From: Candidatus Saccharimonadota bacterium
GTDB lineage: Bacteria; Patescibacteriota; Saccharimonadia; Saccharimonadales; UBA4665
Assembly (NCBI GenBank): GCA_003153395.1
Contig: PLYP01000001.1
Span: 1 to 64,000 of the forward strand
DNA length: 64,000 bases
Direction of reading: 5' to 3'
The notes beneath the pieces were generated by a model. The model searched no databases, had not been told where the DNA came from, and was given only the letters and a program-made list of their open reading frames with translations. Made by a program: the position numbers and the translations under genes. Below are positions 41,523 to 51,278 of the stretch, in pieces; position 1 is the first letter of the stretch; every line of letters starts with the position of its first letter.

Positions 41523-42626
41523 TTATGAAACCTTATTACCTTGTAATATTTGGTTATACAATTTCAAGGTTTTCTCAGCCATGGTCTGCCAGGAATACTT
41601 TTTTGCCTGTTCTTTACCTGCAATAATAAGTTTCTGCCTTAAGTTTTTATCTGTTAATACTTCGCTTATGGCATCAGAAATTGCTTGAACGTCCGTCGGG
41701 TCAAAGTAATGCGCCGCCTCCCCATAAATTTCAGGCAGACAAGTAGCGTTACTACTCACTACTGGCGCTCCGTGCATCATCGCTTCTAGTCCTGGCAAAC
41801 CAAATCCTTCACTTAATGATGGAAAAACATATGCCTCGCAGGTTTCATATAACCAACGAAGCTGTCCTTCGCTAACAAAGTCAGTAAAAACTATGCCTCC
41901 AACTCCTCGTTTTGCAGCACTTTCTCTAACCCTCCTATAATTAGCGTCTTCCTTGCCAGCCAAGACGAGTTGTAACTGCGGGTGTTGGGATTTGAGTAAC
42001 GCGAAAGCATCAATTAGTCTTTCAAGGTTTTTATGAGGAGTTGGTCGACCGACATACATAATAAACTGTTTATTCAATAGTTCAGGCAATGGTTCCAGGG
42101 CTTGGTTGATTGCCTCACTTGCCTCATATATAACATTAATTTTCTGCTCTTTTACCCCAAAGAAACCAACAAGCTCCTTTTTAACGAACTCCGAAGGCAC
42201 GATTAAATCTTCAGACTTACTTGCAGCACGTTTCATAACCCATTCGAATATTTTTTGTTTTAGTCTAAAAACAACTAGATTTTTATCAGGATTAGTAAAC
42301 CTGAGCGTAGTTAGGTCATGAAAGGTGGTTACTGTTTTACCTCTATATAAGACGGGTTGCTGAGGGAAAGGAAAGTGAACCAAGTCAGCTTTAGTTTTTC
42401 TAATTTGCCTACCCAGACCAACTTGTTCAGCAAACGTAAATTCTTTAACTGGGCATTCTTCTTTTGTAAAGTTAGGGTTTGTTGGATTCCAGCCGTCAAA
42501 ATCAATCGGCTTAATAAGGACCACGTATTCATTAACTTTGTCTATGATCTGTAAATAATGCAGAAGACGTTCAACATACCGGCCACTGCTGGTTCTTAGC
42601 TCCCTAGCATCAATAACTATCTTCAT
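41523..42626 (-). CDS. GT4-family glycosyltransferase
   Basis: 367 aa with the two-Rossmann GT-B fold. The donor-side EGFGLPGLEAMMHGAPVVSS (E-x7-E motif) is at about 267-286, and FIMYVGRPTPHKNLERLI is at about 188. It likely adds a sugar, often mannose or rhamnose, to the growing surface glycan in the cytoplasm. A TATAGT -10 at 42634-42639 (minus) ends seven bases before the ATG without Shine-Dalgarno, suggesting a leaderless message. It is divergent from gmd. Confidence 0.9.
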   Translation of the reverse strand: MKIVIDARELRTSSGRYVERLLHYLQIIDKVNEYVVLIKPIDFDGWNPTNPNFTKEECPVKEFTFAEQVGLGRQIRKTKADLVHFPFPQQPVLYRGKTVTTFHDLTTLRFTNPDKNLVVFRLKQKIFEWVMKRAASKSEDLIVPSEFVKKELVGFFGVKEQKINVIYEASEAINQALEPLPELLNKQFIMYVGRPTPHKNLERLIDAFALLKSQHPQLQLVLAGKEDANYRRVRESAAKRGVGGIVFTDFVSEGQLRWLYETCEAYVFPSLSEGFGLPGLEAMMHGAPVVSSNATCLPEIYGEAAHYFDPTDVQAISDAISEVLTDKNLRQKLIIAGKEQAKKYSWQTMAEKTLKLYNQILQGNKVS

Positions 42627-42741
42627 GTATAGAACTATACTAAAGGACGCTGTTGTTAAATAAAACTACCCTAATCATTATCTTATAGTTATAATTTCAT
42701 ATTAGACTAGATTACTGAGACGAATCGGAGGATATAACAAA

Positions 42742-43740
42742 GTGGCTAAACAAGCTCTAATTACAGGCATAACTGGTCAAGACGGTTATCACTTAGCAGA
42801 ATTATTAAACGAAAAAGGCTACAGCGTTTATGGCATTATTCGCGGTCAGCAGAATCCTAAGAAAAATCGCGTTGAACAAGAACAGCCATATGTAAAACTC
42901 ATTGAAGGGGATCTAACTGATCCGTCTTCACTAGTTCGAGCTATGGAAATTTCTAAGCCTGATGAGGTGTACAATCTGGCAGCTATTAGTCATGTAGGCT
43001 ACTCCTTTAAGACTCCACAGCTAACTGCTGACGTTACTGCTAAAGGTACTCTAAATATGCTTGAAGCAATTCGACTAAGCGGAGGAGCAAAAACCGTACG
43101 TTTTTATCAGGCTTCAACTTCTGAAATGTTTGGTGGGCTAGATTATAACCGACCAGGCAAGGGATACGACGAAGAAGCTTTATTCCACCCAAGAAGCCCA
43201 TACGGTGTCGCTAAACTTTACGCCCATTGGATTACAAAGAATTACCGTGAAAGTTACGATATGCACGCTAGCTGTGGAATTCTTTTCAACCACGAAGGTC
43301 CAAGACGAGGACTAGAGTTTGTAACAAGAAAAATCAGTAATGCGGCCGCTCGCATTCACCTTGGCAAACAGGATCACATTGAGCTTGGCAATCTAGAACC
43401 AAAGAGAGACTGGGGATATGCAGGAGACTACGTTGAGGGTATGTGGTTAATGCTCCAGCAAGATAAGCCCGATGATTTCGTACTTGCTACAGGCGAAACT
43501 CATTCCATAGGTGAATATTTGGATCTTGCATTCAAAGAAGTTGGTATTAATGATTGGAAGCCATATGTAAAACAAAACCCGGCGTTCATGCGACCGGCAG
43601 AAGTAGACATTTTGTTAGGGAATCCTTCTAAAGCTGAAAATGTTTTAGGATGGAAACGTAAAGTAGATTTTCCTGGTCTAGTTAAAATGATGGTTGAGTA
43701 CGATATTGGTTTAGAATCTGCCGGTAGCCTGAGCAGTTAA
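42742..43740 (+). CDS. gmd: GDP-mannose 4,6-dehydratase
   Basis: 332 aa. NADP-binding GITGQDGYH at the start, the catalytic TSEMFGG with Ser/Thr and Glu, YGVAKLYAH with the Tyr-x3-Lys pair, and NHEGPRRGLEFVTRKI, all classic for Gmd. It converts GDP-D-mannose to GDP-4-keto-6-deoxy-D-mannose, the branch point for rhamnose, fucose, colitose and perosamine. The GTG start follows a clear GGAGG Shine-Dalgarno. The enzyme supplies the substrate for the neighbouring Rmd-like reductase and ColD-like dehydratase; ManC at the end of the window makes its precursor. Confidence 0.95.
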   Translation: MAKQALITGITGQDGYHLAELLNEKGYSVYGIIRGQQNPKKNRVEQEQPYVKLIEGDLTDPSSLVRAMEISKPDEVYNLAAISHVGYSFKTPQLTADVTAKGTLNMLEAIRLSGGAKTVRFYQASTSEMFGGLDYNRPGKGYDEEALFHPRSPYGVAKLYAHWITKNYRESYDMHASCGILFNHEGPRRGLEFVTRKISNAAARIHLGKQDHIELGNLEPKRDWGYAGDYVEGMWLMLQQDKPDDFVLATGETHSIGEYLDLAFKEVGINDWKPYVKQNPAFMRPAEVDILLGNPSKAENVLGWKRKVDFPGLVKMMVEYDIGLESAGSLSS

Positions 43741-43745
43741 TCAAA

Positions 43746-44675
43746 CTATTCTCTATTGCGCCAATCCGCTATCACATCTCGCAAAGTGTTTTCTAGAGGT
43801 ATTTCAGGCTGCCAGCCGGTGTCTTCAGTCAATTTATCATGACTGCCATAACTCAAGGGAGTGTCCGAAGGACGCCTTTTAGAAGGGTCAAGTGTGATTT
43901 CAGGCTTAATATCCGTTTGGTTTAATAAACCAGAGAGGACAACTTTACCGCTTAATGCCTTGCCTGAGCAAACGTTGTATGTCTCGCCTGATTTACCCTT
44001 TTCTATTAATAATCGATAGGCTTTAACAATATCTCGTACATCAGTGTAATCACGTTTTGATTCTAAATTGCCGACTGAAATATTTTTCTTTGAACGTTTT
44101 TCAACTTCAACAATTTGTTGAGCAAGGTCAGGGACGATAAAACCTGATCTTTGCCCCGGACCAATGTGGTTAAAGGGCCTGGCGATTATACACTCAAAGC
44201 CTCTGGTTTGGTAATACATGGCGACTTGTTCCTGGCAAATCTTGCTAACAGCGTACGGAGAATTAGGGTTGACAGAAGATTCTTCTGTAAGCGGCAAAGT
44301 TGATGTAGCGTCATAAAGCGTACCACTGCTAATAATTAAAAACTTTGGCTTGACCTGCTGTTTCAGAGCAGCTTCAAACAAATTTATTTCAATACCAAGG
44401 TTAACGTTTATATATGACAAGGGGTCAACAAAAGAATGGCGAACATCCGTTATCCCTGCCAAATTTATTACCGCGTATACGTCTCTAAAATCTATCTGCT
44501 CGGTTTCCTTGGGCTTTGTTAAATCAAGGGTTAGTTGGGTTTTTACATAAAGTGACTTATCTGTAGAGCCTAGAGTACCTCCAATACCAACCACTTCCAT
44601 TCCGTTGTCGTATAGCTCCTTCGCTAGATGTTGACCAACAAAACCATTAACGCCTGTAATCACGATTTTAGACAT
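43746..44675 (-). CDS. Rmd-like GDP-4-keto-6-deoxymannose reductase (SDR family)
   Basis: 309 aa from ATG at 44675. The frame opens upstream at 44720, but the ATG fits the SDR start (IVITGVNGFVGQHLAKEL). The catalytic Tyr-Lys pair is in NSPYAVSKICQEQ, and RPFNHIGPGQRSGF and VGNLESKRDYTDVRDIV are typical of GDP-6-deoxy-D-mannose reductases. Rmd makes GDP-D-rhamnose from the Gmd product. The gene is convergent with gmd (five bases between stops) and divergent from the PLP enzyme. A related 4-epimerase role cannot be excluded. Confidence 0.82.
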   Translation of the reverse strand: MSKIVITGVNGFVGQHLAKELYDNGMEVVGIGGTLGSTDKSLYVKTQLTLDLTKPKETEQIDFRDVYAVINLAGITDVRHSFVDPLSYINVNLGIEINLFEAALKQQVKPKFLIISSGTLYDATSTLPLTEESSVNPNSPYAVSKICQEQVAMYYQTRGFECIIARPFNHIGPGQRSGFIVPDLAQQIVEVEKRSKKNISVGNLESKRDYTDVRDIVKAYRLLIEKGKSGETYNVCSGKALSGKVVLSGLLNQTDIKPEITLDPSKRRPSDTPLSYGSHDKLTEDTGWQPEIPLENTLRDVIADWRNRE

Positions 44676-44860
44676 AGTATTAGAGTACAGGACGTATAAG
44701 TCTTTACCAAAACGGCCCAATAATTGGCATAGCTAACTTCGTGACTAATGGATATAATTACGGAGTGGTATAGTCGTAAACTTACAGCCCGCCAGTCTGA
44801 GAGTAATAAACTACAAAGGGTATAGTGTATAATGATCAGCTTTAAGAGGTAGCAACATTG

Positions 44861-46036
44861 ATGATTAAACTTATTAAATCTACCTTTCATAATGAAACGC
44901 AGACCAAAAAGGAATTGCAGACGTTTATTAAAAATGCTGAGATTTTGAGCTTTGGGCCTCAGTGTCAGCAATTTGAAAGTAAATTTGCGAAATGGCAAGG
45001 GAAAAAACACTGCATTTTTCTCAATAGTGGTAGCTCTGCAAATCTGGCAATTATCCAAGCGCTATTGAATATAGGTAAGATAAAACACAATGATTATGTC
45101 GGCTTTTCAGCCCTTACCTGGTCAACCAACGTTATGCCTCTTATAGAACTCGGCTTGAAAGCGGTACCGATTGATGTAGAGCTCGACACGCTTAACGTTT
45201 CTAGCAGTCAGCTCAAAAAAATCTTAAAGAAGTATCCGCTGAAAATGTTGTTTATTACCAACCTACTTGGGTTTTGTGATGATTTAGATGAAATTAGAAA
45301 GATATGTAATGAGCAGAAAATTATCCTTATTGAAGACAACTGCGAATCACTAGGGTCTAAATATAAAGGTGAAAAGTTAGGTAATTTTGGTCTGGCCAGC
45401 TCATTTTCATTTTACGTAGGGCATCACATGTCAACGATAGAAGGTGGAGCTGTCTGTACTGACAGCGAGCAGCTAGCCTCGATGCTGCGCATTGTCAGGG
45501 CGCATGGCTGGGACCGAAATCTATCCGAAAAACGGCAAGTAAAACTGCGCAATAAACATAAAGTTAATTCAACATTCTACTCAAGATATACCTTTTATGA
45601 TCTCGGTTACAACCTGCGTCCAACTGAGATCAATGGCTTTATTGGTAACACCCAGATCCAATATCTTGATGAGATTATTCAAAAACGCAAGAGCAACTTT
45701 TTTAAAATGGCGCCTCCCATATATAAGCAAACCGATAAGTATTATTCAGTGCGGTACGACCATTTAGACTTACTTTCAAATTTTGCAGTGCCAGTTATAT
45801 GCAAATCCACAAAGATAAGGGATGAATTAGTTGCAAAATGCGTTGGCAAAGTAGAGATTCGCCCGATTGTTGGCGGCGATATGACGCTTCAACCGTTTTT
45901 CCAAAAGCATTTAAAGTCACGGATTTTAAAAAATTCAAACGCCAAGATCATTCACACGCAAGGGCTGTATTTCGGAAACAACCCGGAGTTAACAGATAAG
46001 GAAGTAAATGAAATTATTTCTATTTTTACGCAATAG
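44861..46036 (+). CDS. ColD-like PLP-dependent GDP-sugar 3-dehydratase (His replaces Lys)
   Basis: 391 aa from the ATG at 44861 (a TTG directly before is also in frame; AGAGG is the Shine-Dalgarno). It has the DegT/DnrJ/EryC1 fold: FLNSGSSANLA, LIEDNCESLGS and SFYVGHHMSTIEGGAV. In sugar aminotransferases the last block carries the PLP-binding Lys (GNKxxTxGEGG). Here the Lys position is His (residue 188), the replacement found in ColD and the RfbH-type E1 enzyme, which remove the C3 hydroxyl of a 4-keto sugar instead of transaminating. Next to Gmd it probably acts on GDP-4-keto-6-deoxymannose, toward a 3,6-dideoxy sugar such as colitose. A partner reductase of the ColC kind is not obvious. Confidence 0.72.
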   Translation: MIKLIKSTFHNETQTKKELQTFIKNAEILSFGPQCQQFESKFAKWQGKKHCIFLNSGSSANLAIIQALLNIGKIKHNDYVGFSALTWSTNVMPLIELGLKAVPIDVELDTLNVSSSQLKKILKKYPLKMLFITNLLGFCDDLDEIRKICNEQKIILIEDNCESLGSKYKGEKLGNFGLASSFSFYVGHHMSTIEGGAVCTDSEQLASMLRIVRAHGWDRNLSEKRQVKLRNKHKVNSTFYSRYTFYDLGYNLRPTEINGFIGNTQIQYLDEIIQKRKSNFFKMAPPIYKQTDKYYSVRYDHLDLLSNFAVPVICKSTKIRDELVAKCVGKVEIRPIVGGDMTLQPFFQKHLKSRILKNSNAKIIHTQGLYFGNNPELTDKEVNEIISIFTQ

Positions 46037-46084
46037 TTAAAATTGAATTACAAAGGTAGAAGTAATAGAATAATATAATCTCAT

Positions 46085-46792
46085 ATGGACAACAACCTAG
46101 CAATAATTATCCCTAGCTATAATGATGCCGAGAATATACCGTTGGTAGTTGAAGGCATTCGTTTAGTTACACCAAGGGCAAAAATTATCATTGTTGATGA
46201 TTCAAATGAACATGAAAAAAAGAAATTAAGAAGTTTTGCGAGAAAGCAAAAAGGGCTACAAATCATCGAACGTAAAGTAAAAAGTGGTCGAGGCAGCGCA
46301 GTACTAGATGGTTTTAAAGAAGCCCTTTTGGATAAACATATACAATATGTGTTTGAAATGGATGCCGATACCTCCCATGACGCCAAAGACCTTACAAAGT
46401 TTCTTAAAAAGAAAAAATCTGCTGATATGATAATTGGCTCTCGCTATTTACCGGAAAGTAAGATCGTAAATTGGCCTAAAAGAAGATTATTTATGAGTAA
46501 GCTTATAAACTCTGTTCTATTAAACTTACTATTTAACCTAGGCATCCATGACTATACGAATGGTTATCGTCTCTACAATAGAAAAACCGCAGAGTATTTA
46601 TTAGGGATTACGTTACACGAAAAGGGCTTCCTACTTCTTTCCGAGAGCGCCTATCAATTAAAACGAGCAGGATTTACCTTGGCTGAGATTCCTATCACCT
46701 TCACAGATAGAAAATATGGTGCGTCGAGTGTACATACGATAGATATGTTTGTTGCACTTTTCGGTGCCTTTAAAATACGATTCGTATACTAA
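46085..46792 (+). CDS. GT2 DPM1-like glycosyltransferase
   Basis: 235 aa, catalytic domain only, without a GtrA tail. IIPSYNDAENIPLVVEG, VDDSNEHEK, FEMDADTSHDAKDL and HEKGFLLLSESAYQLKRAGF are all typical of polyprenol-phosphate hexose synthases. A TATAAT at 46074-46079 ends five bases before the ATG, and no Shine-Dalgarno is present, a leaderless arrangement. It follows the ColD-like gene and precedes the ABC exporter. Confidence 0.87.
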   Translation: MDNNLAIIIPSYNDAENIPLVVEGIRLVTPRAKIIIVDDSNEHEKKKLRSFARKQKGLQIIERKVKSGRGSAVLDGFKEALLDKHIQYVFEMDADTSHDAKDLTKFLKKKKSADMIIGSRYLPESKIVNWPKRRLFMSKLINSVLLNLLFNLGIHDYTNGYRLYNRKTAEYLLGITLHEKGFLLLSESAYQLKRAGFTLAEIPITFTDRKYGASSVHTIDMFVALFGAFKIRFVY

Positions 46793-46944
46793 TAGACGCC
46801 CAAACTCTTGCATGGCCGTACGCTGTTAGTGACTATGGTCTTGTAATTTTGGGTTTTAAATATTTGGCTTAAGCGTAAGCAGAAATTCAGCGATGAAACA
46901 AGCAACATTGCTTCAGAGGTCACTAGCCTATAAAATGTAGGGAA

Positions 46945-47751
46945 GTGCAAAAATTCTTAACTCGATATCGTTATTCAATCATTCTGCTAAAGCAGCTGGT
47001 AAAAACTGACTTCAAGATTCGCTATCAAGGTTCGGCTCTAGGATATATATGGACACTATTGCGGCCTCTCTTACTGTTTGTAATTTTATACATTGTGTTT
47101 GGAGTGTTTTTGAAAGCAAAAGGTAATATTCCGCACTACCCAGTTTATCTATTACTTGGAATTGTCTTGTGGAACTATTTTGCGGAAGTTACTAGTGGTA
47201 GCGTGGCAGCAATAGTTGGTAAGGGTGACTTGCTGAGAAAAATTAACTTTCCGAAATACGTTATTATCTTAGCGGGATCTTTCTCAGCATTCATCAATTT
47301 ACTTATTAATTTCGTAGTTATTGCGATTTTTATGATTATCGGTCATGTCGGATTAACTTGGCAGGCATTAATAATGCTTCCACTCATTGCCGAGTTATAC
47401 GTCTTCTCCCTTGCCTTAGCATTTTTCTTGAGTGCACTTTATGTACGTTTTCGTGACGTATCCTACATCTGGGAAGTAATTATGCAGGCAGCTTTTTATG
47501 CTACACCTATTTTATATCCACTTAGTCTGATACCTCATAGATATGCTAAATTCCTGATACTAAACCCCATGGCTCAGATTATCCAAGATGCAAGGCATGT
47601 CTTAGTAACTACAAAGACAGAAACAATTTATCAGGTTTATGGAGGCGATAGACTGATATGGTTAATCCCACTAGGGATTAGTCTTCTAGTAGTTATATTG
47701 GCGTCTTCCTATTTCCGAAGTCGGTCAAGATATTTTGCGGAGGAAATTTAG
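46945..47751 (+). CDS. wzm: ABC-2 polysaccharide export permease (Wzm/TagG-like)
   Basis: 268 aa, six membrane helices. The N-terminal amphipathic segment LLKQLVKTDFKIRYQGSALG and WTLLRPLLLFVILYIVFGVF are typical of Wzm/TagG permeases, which export undecaprenyl-linked O-antigen or teichoic-type polymer. The GTG start has an AGGGA very close by. It is directly coupled to the ATPase gene. Confidence 0.93.
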   Translation: MQKFLTRYRYSIILLKQLVKTDFKIRYQGSALGYIWTLLRPLLLFVILYIVFGVFLKAKGNIPHYPVYLLLGIVLWNYFAEVTSGSVAAIVGKGDLLRKINFPKYVIILAGSFSAFINLLINFVVIAIFMIIGHVGLTWQALIMLPLIAELYVFSLALAFFLSALYVRFRDVSYIWEVIMQAAFYATPILYPLSLIPHRYAKFLILNPMAQIIQDARHVLVTTKTETIYQVYGGDRLIWLIPLGISLLVVILASSYFRSRSRYFAEEI

Positions 47752-47752
47752 G

Positions 47753-48946
47753 ATGGAGGATGAAATTGTCATAAGAGTAGAGAATGTATCTAAGGACTTT
47801 ATTCTTCCGCACGATAAAGTTACAACCGTAAAGGGATTATTTACTGGTATATCTAAAGTAGGCCAAAAGAAAATAAAAGAAAAACAACATGCCCTCAAAG
47901 ACATTTCCTTTGAGATCAAAAAAGGCGAATTTTTCGGTATCGTAGGTCGCAATGGAAGTGGCAAGAGTACTTTACTTAAGATTCTGGCGGGCATTTACCA
48001 GCCTACTAGAGGAAAATTATATACACAGGGAAAGCTTGTTCCATTTATTGAATTGGGAGTTGGCTTCAACCTAGAGCTTACCGGACGAGAAAATGTTTAT
48101 CTTAATGGTGCTATGCTAGGTTTTTCGGAAAAAGAAATTGATAAGATGTACGACGATATTGTTTCTTTTGCAGAGCTCAAGAGGTTTATGGGGCAAAAAT
48201 TAAAAAACTATTCTTCAGGCATGCAGGTGCGTTTGGCTTTCTCTATGGCTATTCGCGCTAATGCTGATATTTTACTTATAGACGAAGTGCTGGCTGTAGG
48301 CGACGAAGACTTCCAGCGTAAGTGTTTTGATTATTTTAGAAAGCTTAAAAAAGATAAGAAAACCGTTATTTTTGTCAGCCATGACATGAATTCTGTTCGT
48401 GAATATTGTGATAGGGCAGCATTCATTGAAGATAGTAAACTAGTAACGATTGGACCGGCTAATGAAGTTGCAAAGCAATATTCTCGTATGTTTATAGATG
48501 AGACTACTAACAACACATCAAAGACATCAGAAACTCGATGGGGCAATGGCATGATGATGTATACAAGCGTTATGGCTCAGCCCGAAGTACTGTCAGACCA
48601 AAGTCATATTGAGATATATACAACATCCAAAGCAAAGCAAAACCTAGATGAAATTATGCTTGGATTCGTAATAAAGGACTCCGCGGGACAAAATATCCTA
48701 GGAACTAATAGCCAACTTGAGAGACAAAAGTTTATCGATATTAAAAAAGGTGATGAGATAACAGTTAAGTGGACAGTGCCAAATATTTTCAGTGATGGTA
48801 ACTATCAAATAGATCCAGCTATCGTACTTTTTGACGGTCAGGTATGTGACTGGTGGGAAGATGCCGCAACATTTACTGTAGCTAAAGAAGATCATGCACC
48901 ATATATAGTTGCGCCAAAGATTAACTTAATCAAACTTGATAAGTAA
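47753..48946 (+). CDS. wzt: Polysaccharide export ATPase with carbohydrate-binding tail (Wzt-like)
   Basis: 397 aa from the ATG at 47753, whose GGAGG Shine-Dalgarno (47739-47743) lies inside the permease gene; a TTG at 47735 is in frame but less likely. Walker A GRNGSGKSTLLK at about 66, signature NYSSGMQVRLAF and Walker B LIDEVLAVGDEDF define the ABC ATPase. The last 130 residues (from about 265) match the Wzt C-terminal domain, which recognises the finished polymer end before export. The chain therefore probably has a defined terminal modification. Confidence 0.93.
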   Translation: MEDEIVIRVENVSKDFILPHDKVTTVKGLFTGISKVGQKKIKEKQHALKDISFEIKKGEFFGIVGRNGSGKSTLLKILAGIYQPTRGKLYTQGKLVPFIELGVGFNLELTGRENVYLNGAMLGFSEKEIDKMYDDIVSFAELKRFMGQKLKNYSSGMQVRLAFSMAIRANADILLIDEVLAVGDEDFQRKCFDYFRKLKKDKKTVIFVSHDMNSVREYCDRAAFIEDSKLVTIGPANEVAKQYSRMFIDETTNNTSKTSETRWGNGMMMYTSVMAQPEVLSDQSHIEIYTTSKAKQNLDEIMLGFVIKDSAGQNILGTNSQLERQKFIDIKKGDEITVKWTVPNIFSDGNYQIDPAIVLFDGQVCDWWEDAATFTVAKEDHAPYIVAPKINLIKLDK

Positions 48947-48967
48947 TTAGAAATACTGACACCATTA

Positions 48968-50158
48968 ATGAGCAAGCAATCCGAAACTTTGATTAAAAAT
49001 AAACCATTAAATCTATATATAGATGCGTCTCCGTTAGCAGAATCTAGGATTACGGGCATACCGCATTTTACTGCCGAGCTTATTAAAGCGCTAGACGAGC
49101 ACCCAGATAATGGCAAAGTTTTTAATCTTATTTTGCTAATAGCTTTTGATAAAAGAGATAAATTGAGCAGATGGCAATTTAAGAACACTCATATCAAAGA
49201 CATATCATTACCTATGAGACTGCTAAATCTTTTATGGAAGTACAGACTCTTGCCCCCAATGGATATATTTTTTGGTAAAGGGGTATACTTATTTCCAAAT
49301 TATAAAAACTGGCCACTATTACGGTCAAAAAATTTAACTTATATTCACGATCTTAGCTATTTACGATATCCTAAGTTTACTCAACCCAAAAACTTAAAAT
49401 TTTTACAAAGGGGAGTGAATAGATGGGTTTCACGAAGCGATATAGTTTTAACAGGATCAGACCACACTAAGCAAGAGATAGTCGACTTACTTAATGTTCC
49501 GGAAGAGAAAGTAATAAGAATCTATCACGGAGTGGGACATAGTTTTTATTATCCGAGAAGTTCAAATGAGATCATTACGGCTAAATCCAAGTACGGCATA
49601 AAAGGTAAGTATATTTTGCACATTGGAAGTCTAGAACCAAGAAAGAACTTAATCAACCTGATCATTGCATACAAAGCATTACCTTTAAAAATAAGACAAC
49701 TGTACGGACTCTGTCTTATTGGAGGGGGAGGATGGCTAAACGGAAAAATTATTGATGCAATTAATAACGCACAAACCGAGGGATATAATATAATTCAACC
49801 TCAATCTTACGTTGAGGACGAGGATCTTCCCGCTCTTATCAGCGGCTCAACCATACTAGTACACCCTGCCGTTTATGAAGGTTTTGGACTTCCGCCTTTA
49901 CAAGCCATGGCTTGCGGAGTACCTGTACTTGTAGCAAATAATTCGTCTATGCCTGAGGTTGTAGGCGAAGCTGGTGTTTTATTTAATGCCGAAAAGCCAG
50001 AGGACATATCTGTTAAAATGGATAAAGTATTGAGTGAACAAGATTACCGTGAGCAATTATCCGTAAAAAGCCTTGCCCAGTCTAAAAAATTCGATTGGTC
50101 AATAAGCGCCAATGAATTGGTTAACTGCATAAAAAAGGGAACCGAAACGAATGGCTGA
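48968..50158 (+). CDS. GT4-family glycosyltransferase
   Basis: 396 aa, GT-B fold. LHIGSLEPRKNLINLIIAYK at about 212 and VYEGFGLPPLQAMACGVPVL at about 300 are the donor-domain motifs. The second catalytic Glu of E-x7-E is replaced by Gln in LPPLQ, which also occurs in active relatives. The stop overlaps the next gene by eight bases. It lies with the ABC exporter and probably extends the exported chain in the cytoplasm. Confidence 0.88.
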   Translation: MSKQSETLIKNKPLNLYIDASPLAESRITGIPHFTAELIKALDEHPDNGKVFNLILLIAFDKRDKLSRWQFKNTHIKDISLPMRLLNLLWKYRLLPPMDIFFGKGVYLFPNYKNWPLLRSKNLTYIHDLSYLRYPKFTQPKNLKFLQRGVNRWVSRSDIVLTGSDHTKQEIVDLLNVPEEKVIRIYHGVGHSFYYPRSSNEIITAKSKYGIKGKYILHIGSLEPRKNLINLIIAYKALPLKIRQLYGLCLIGGGGWLNGKIIDAINNAQTEGYNIIQPQSYVEDEDLPALISGSTILVHPAVYEGFGLPPLQAMACGVPVLVANNSSMPEVVGEAGVLFNAEKPEDISVKMDKVLSEQDYREQLSVKSLAQSKKFDWSISANELVNCIKKGTETNG

Positions 50159-51278
50159 TTTTACTGTTTCATATGCCCAGAACAGAGAAGACATTATACT
50201 TAGTGGGTTTTTTAAAGATCTAGAAAAAGGTTTTTATGTTGATGTGGGCGCTAATCATCCAGAAATTTTATCAATTACAAAGCATTTCTACGATAAAGGT
50301 TGGAATGGTATTAATGTCGAACCAAATGCGCATTTATTTAAATTATTAAAACAACAAAGAACTCGAGACATTAATCTCAATATTGGCGCAGCCGACAAAT
50401 TGGCAGTTTTGACACTTCGTGAATACCCGGAAGGAGATGGATTATCTACATTCTCCAAAGAAACCCAGAACGATTATCAGAATACTACGAGTGTTTATAG
50501 AAAAAATACTCAAAAATATGAAGATCATGAAGTTTCCGTCAAGCCATTAAATATAATTTTCGAAGAAAATAAAGTCAGTACTATAAATTTCATGAGTATT
50601 GATGTTGAGGGTTTTGAGTACGAAGTAATCAAGGGTAACGACTGGAACAAGTACCGACCTCAAGTTCTATGTATTGAAGCTAATCATATAGTAAAAGACT
50701 GGAGACCGTTACTACTGGAGGCAAATTATTCATTAGTATTCTTTGATGGTCTTAATAATTATTACGTAGCCGATGAGAATAAAGCCATTGCCAAACAATT
50801 TTCTTATGTAGAAACTGTATTACTAAAAAATGAGATTATACCCGCAGCTTTTCATAAAAGACTGGTAGAGCTGCAAACACAACTTAGTCAATTAGATAAT
50901 AAGTTAGTACGTCAAAATCTAGTTGAAGAGAACTTAAGGGCAGAAATACATCAATTGCATTCTCAACAGATAGCAAATAGAAGGTTACGCTCACTGTTAA
51001 AGCAACTAATATCTGGCCTCAATGCTGCCGTTCTAACACAAATTGAAAAGTTGAATAAACCAAAAATAAAGAGTCTATCAGATTTAAAAATTGATGAGGA
51101 TTTAGAGATCAATGACATACTTTTAAAGATAAAACAGTATGACGTAAAACAATATTATAATTCTAAAAATAAGACGCCTATGAGATATAAAATTATCCAT
51201 GGAACATATACAACTGTGTACGAAGCATTGAAGGCAGCAGCGAGAAAGCTAGTGAAATTACTCCGAGGACTAAAATAA
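50151..51278 (+). CDS. FkbM-family methyltransferase
   Basis: 375 aa. The FkbM SAM-dependent domain covers about 1-215 (FTVSYAQNREDIILSGFFKD, YVDVGANHPEIL, NVEPNAHLFKLL). A helical, coiled-coil-like region at about 238-290 and a basic tail follow. FkbM enzymes usually O-methylate sugars or small molecules. Between two glycosyltransferases and beside Wzt it may methylate the glycan, a known way to cap ABC-exported chains. The stop overlaps the next start by one base (TAATG). Confidence 0.85.
   Translation: MADFTVSYAQNREDIILSGFFKDLEKGFYVDVGANHPEILSITKHFYDKGWNGINVEPNAHLFKLLKQQRTRDINLNIGAADKLAVLTLREYPEGDGLSTFSKETQNDYQNTTSVYRKNTQKYEDHEVSVKPLNIIFEENKVSTINFMSIDVEGFEYEVIKGNDWNKYRPQVLCIEANHIVKDWRPLLLEANYSLVFFDGLNNYYVADENKAIAKQFSYVETVLLKNEIIPAAFHKRLVELQTQLSQLDNKLVRQNLVEENLRAEIHQLHSQQIANRRLRSLLKQLISGLNAAVLTQIEKLNKPKIKSLSDLKIDEDLEINDILLKIKQYDVKQYYNSKNKTPMRYKIIHGTYTTVYEALKAAARKLVKLLRGLK

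Noticed and set aside
44660-45058. 132-codon minus-strand frame overlapping the PLP enzyme
   Set aside because: Shadow of the strongly supported ColD-like gene on the plus strand; the translation has no domain character.
46793-46890. Alternative frame after the GT2 gene giving about 28 open codons (ending GLVILGFKYLA)
   Set aside because: Considered as a remnant or a frameshifted C-terminus, but the length is within chance and the GT2 protein already has its normal end.
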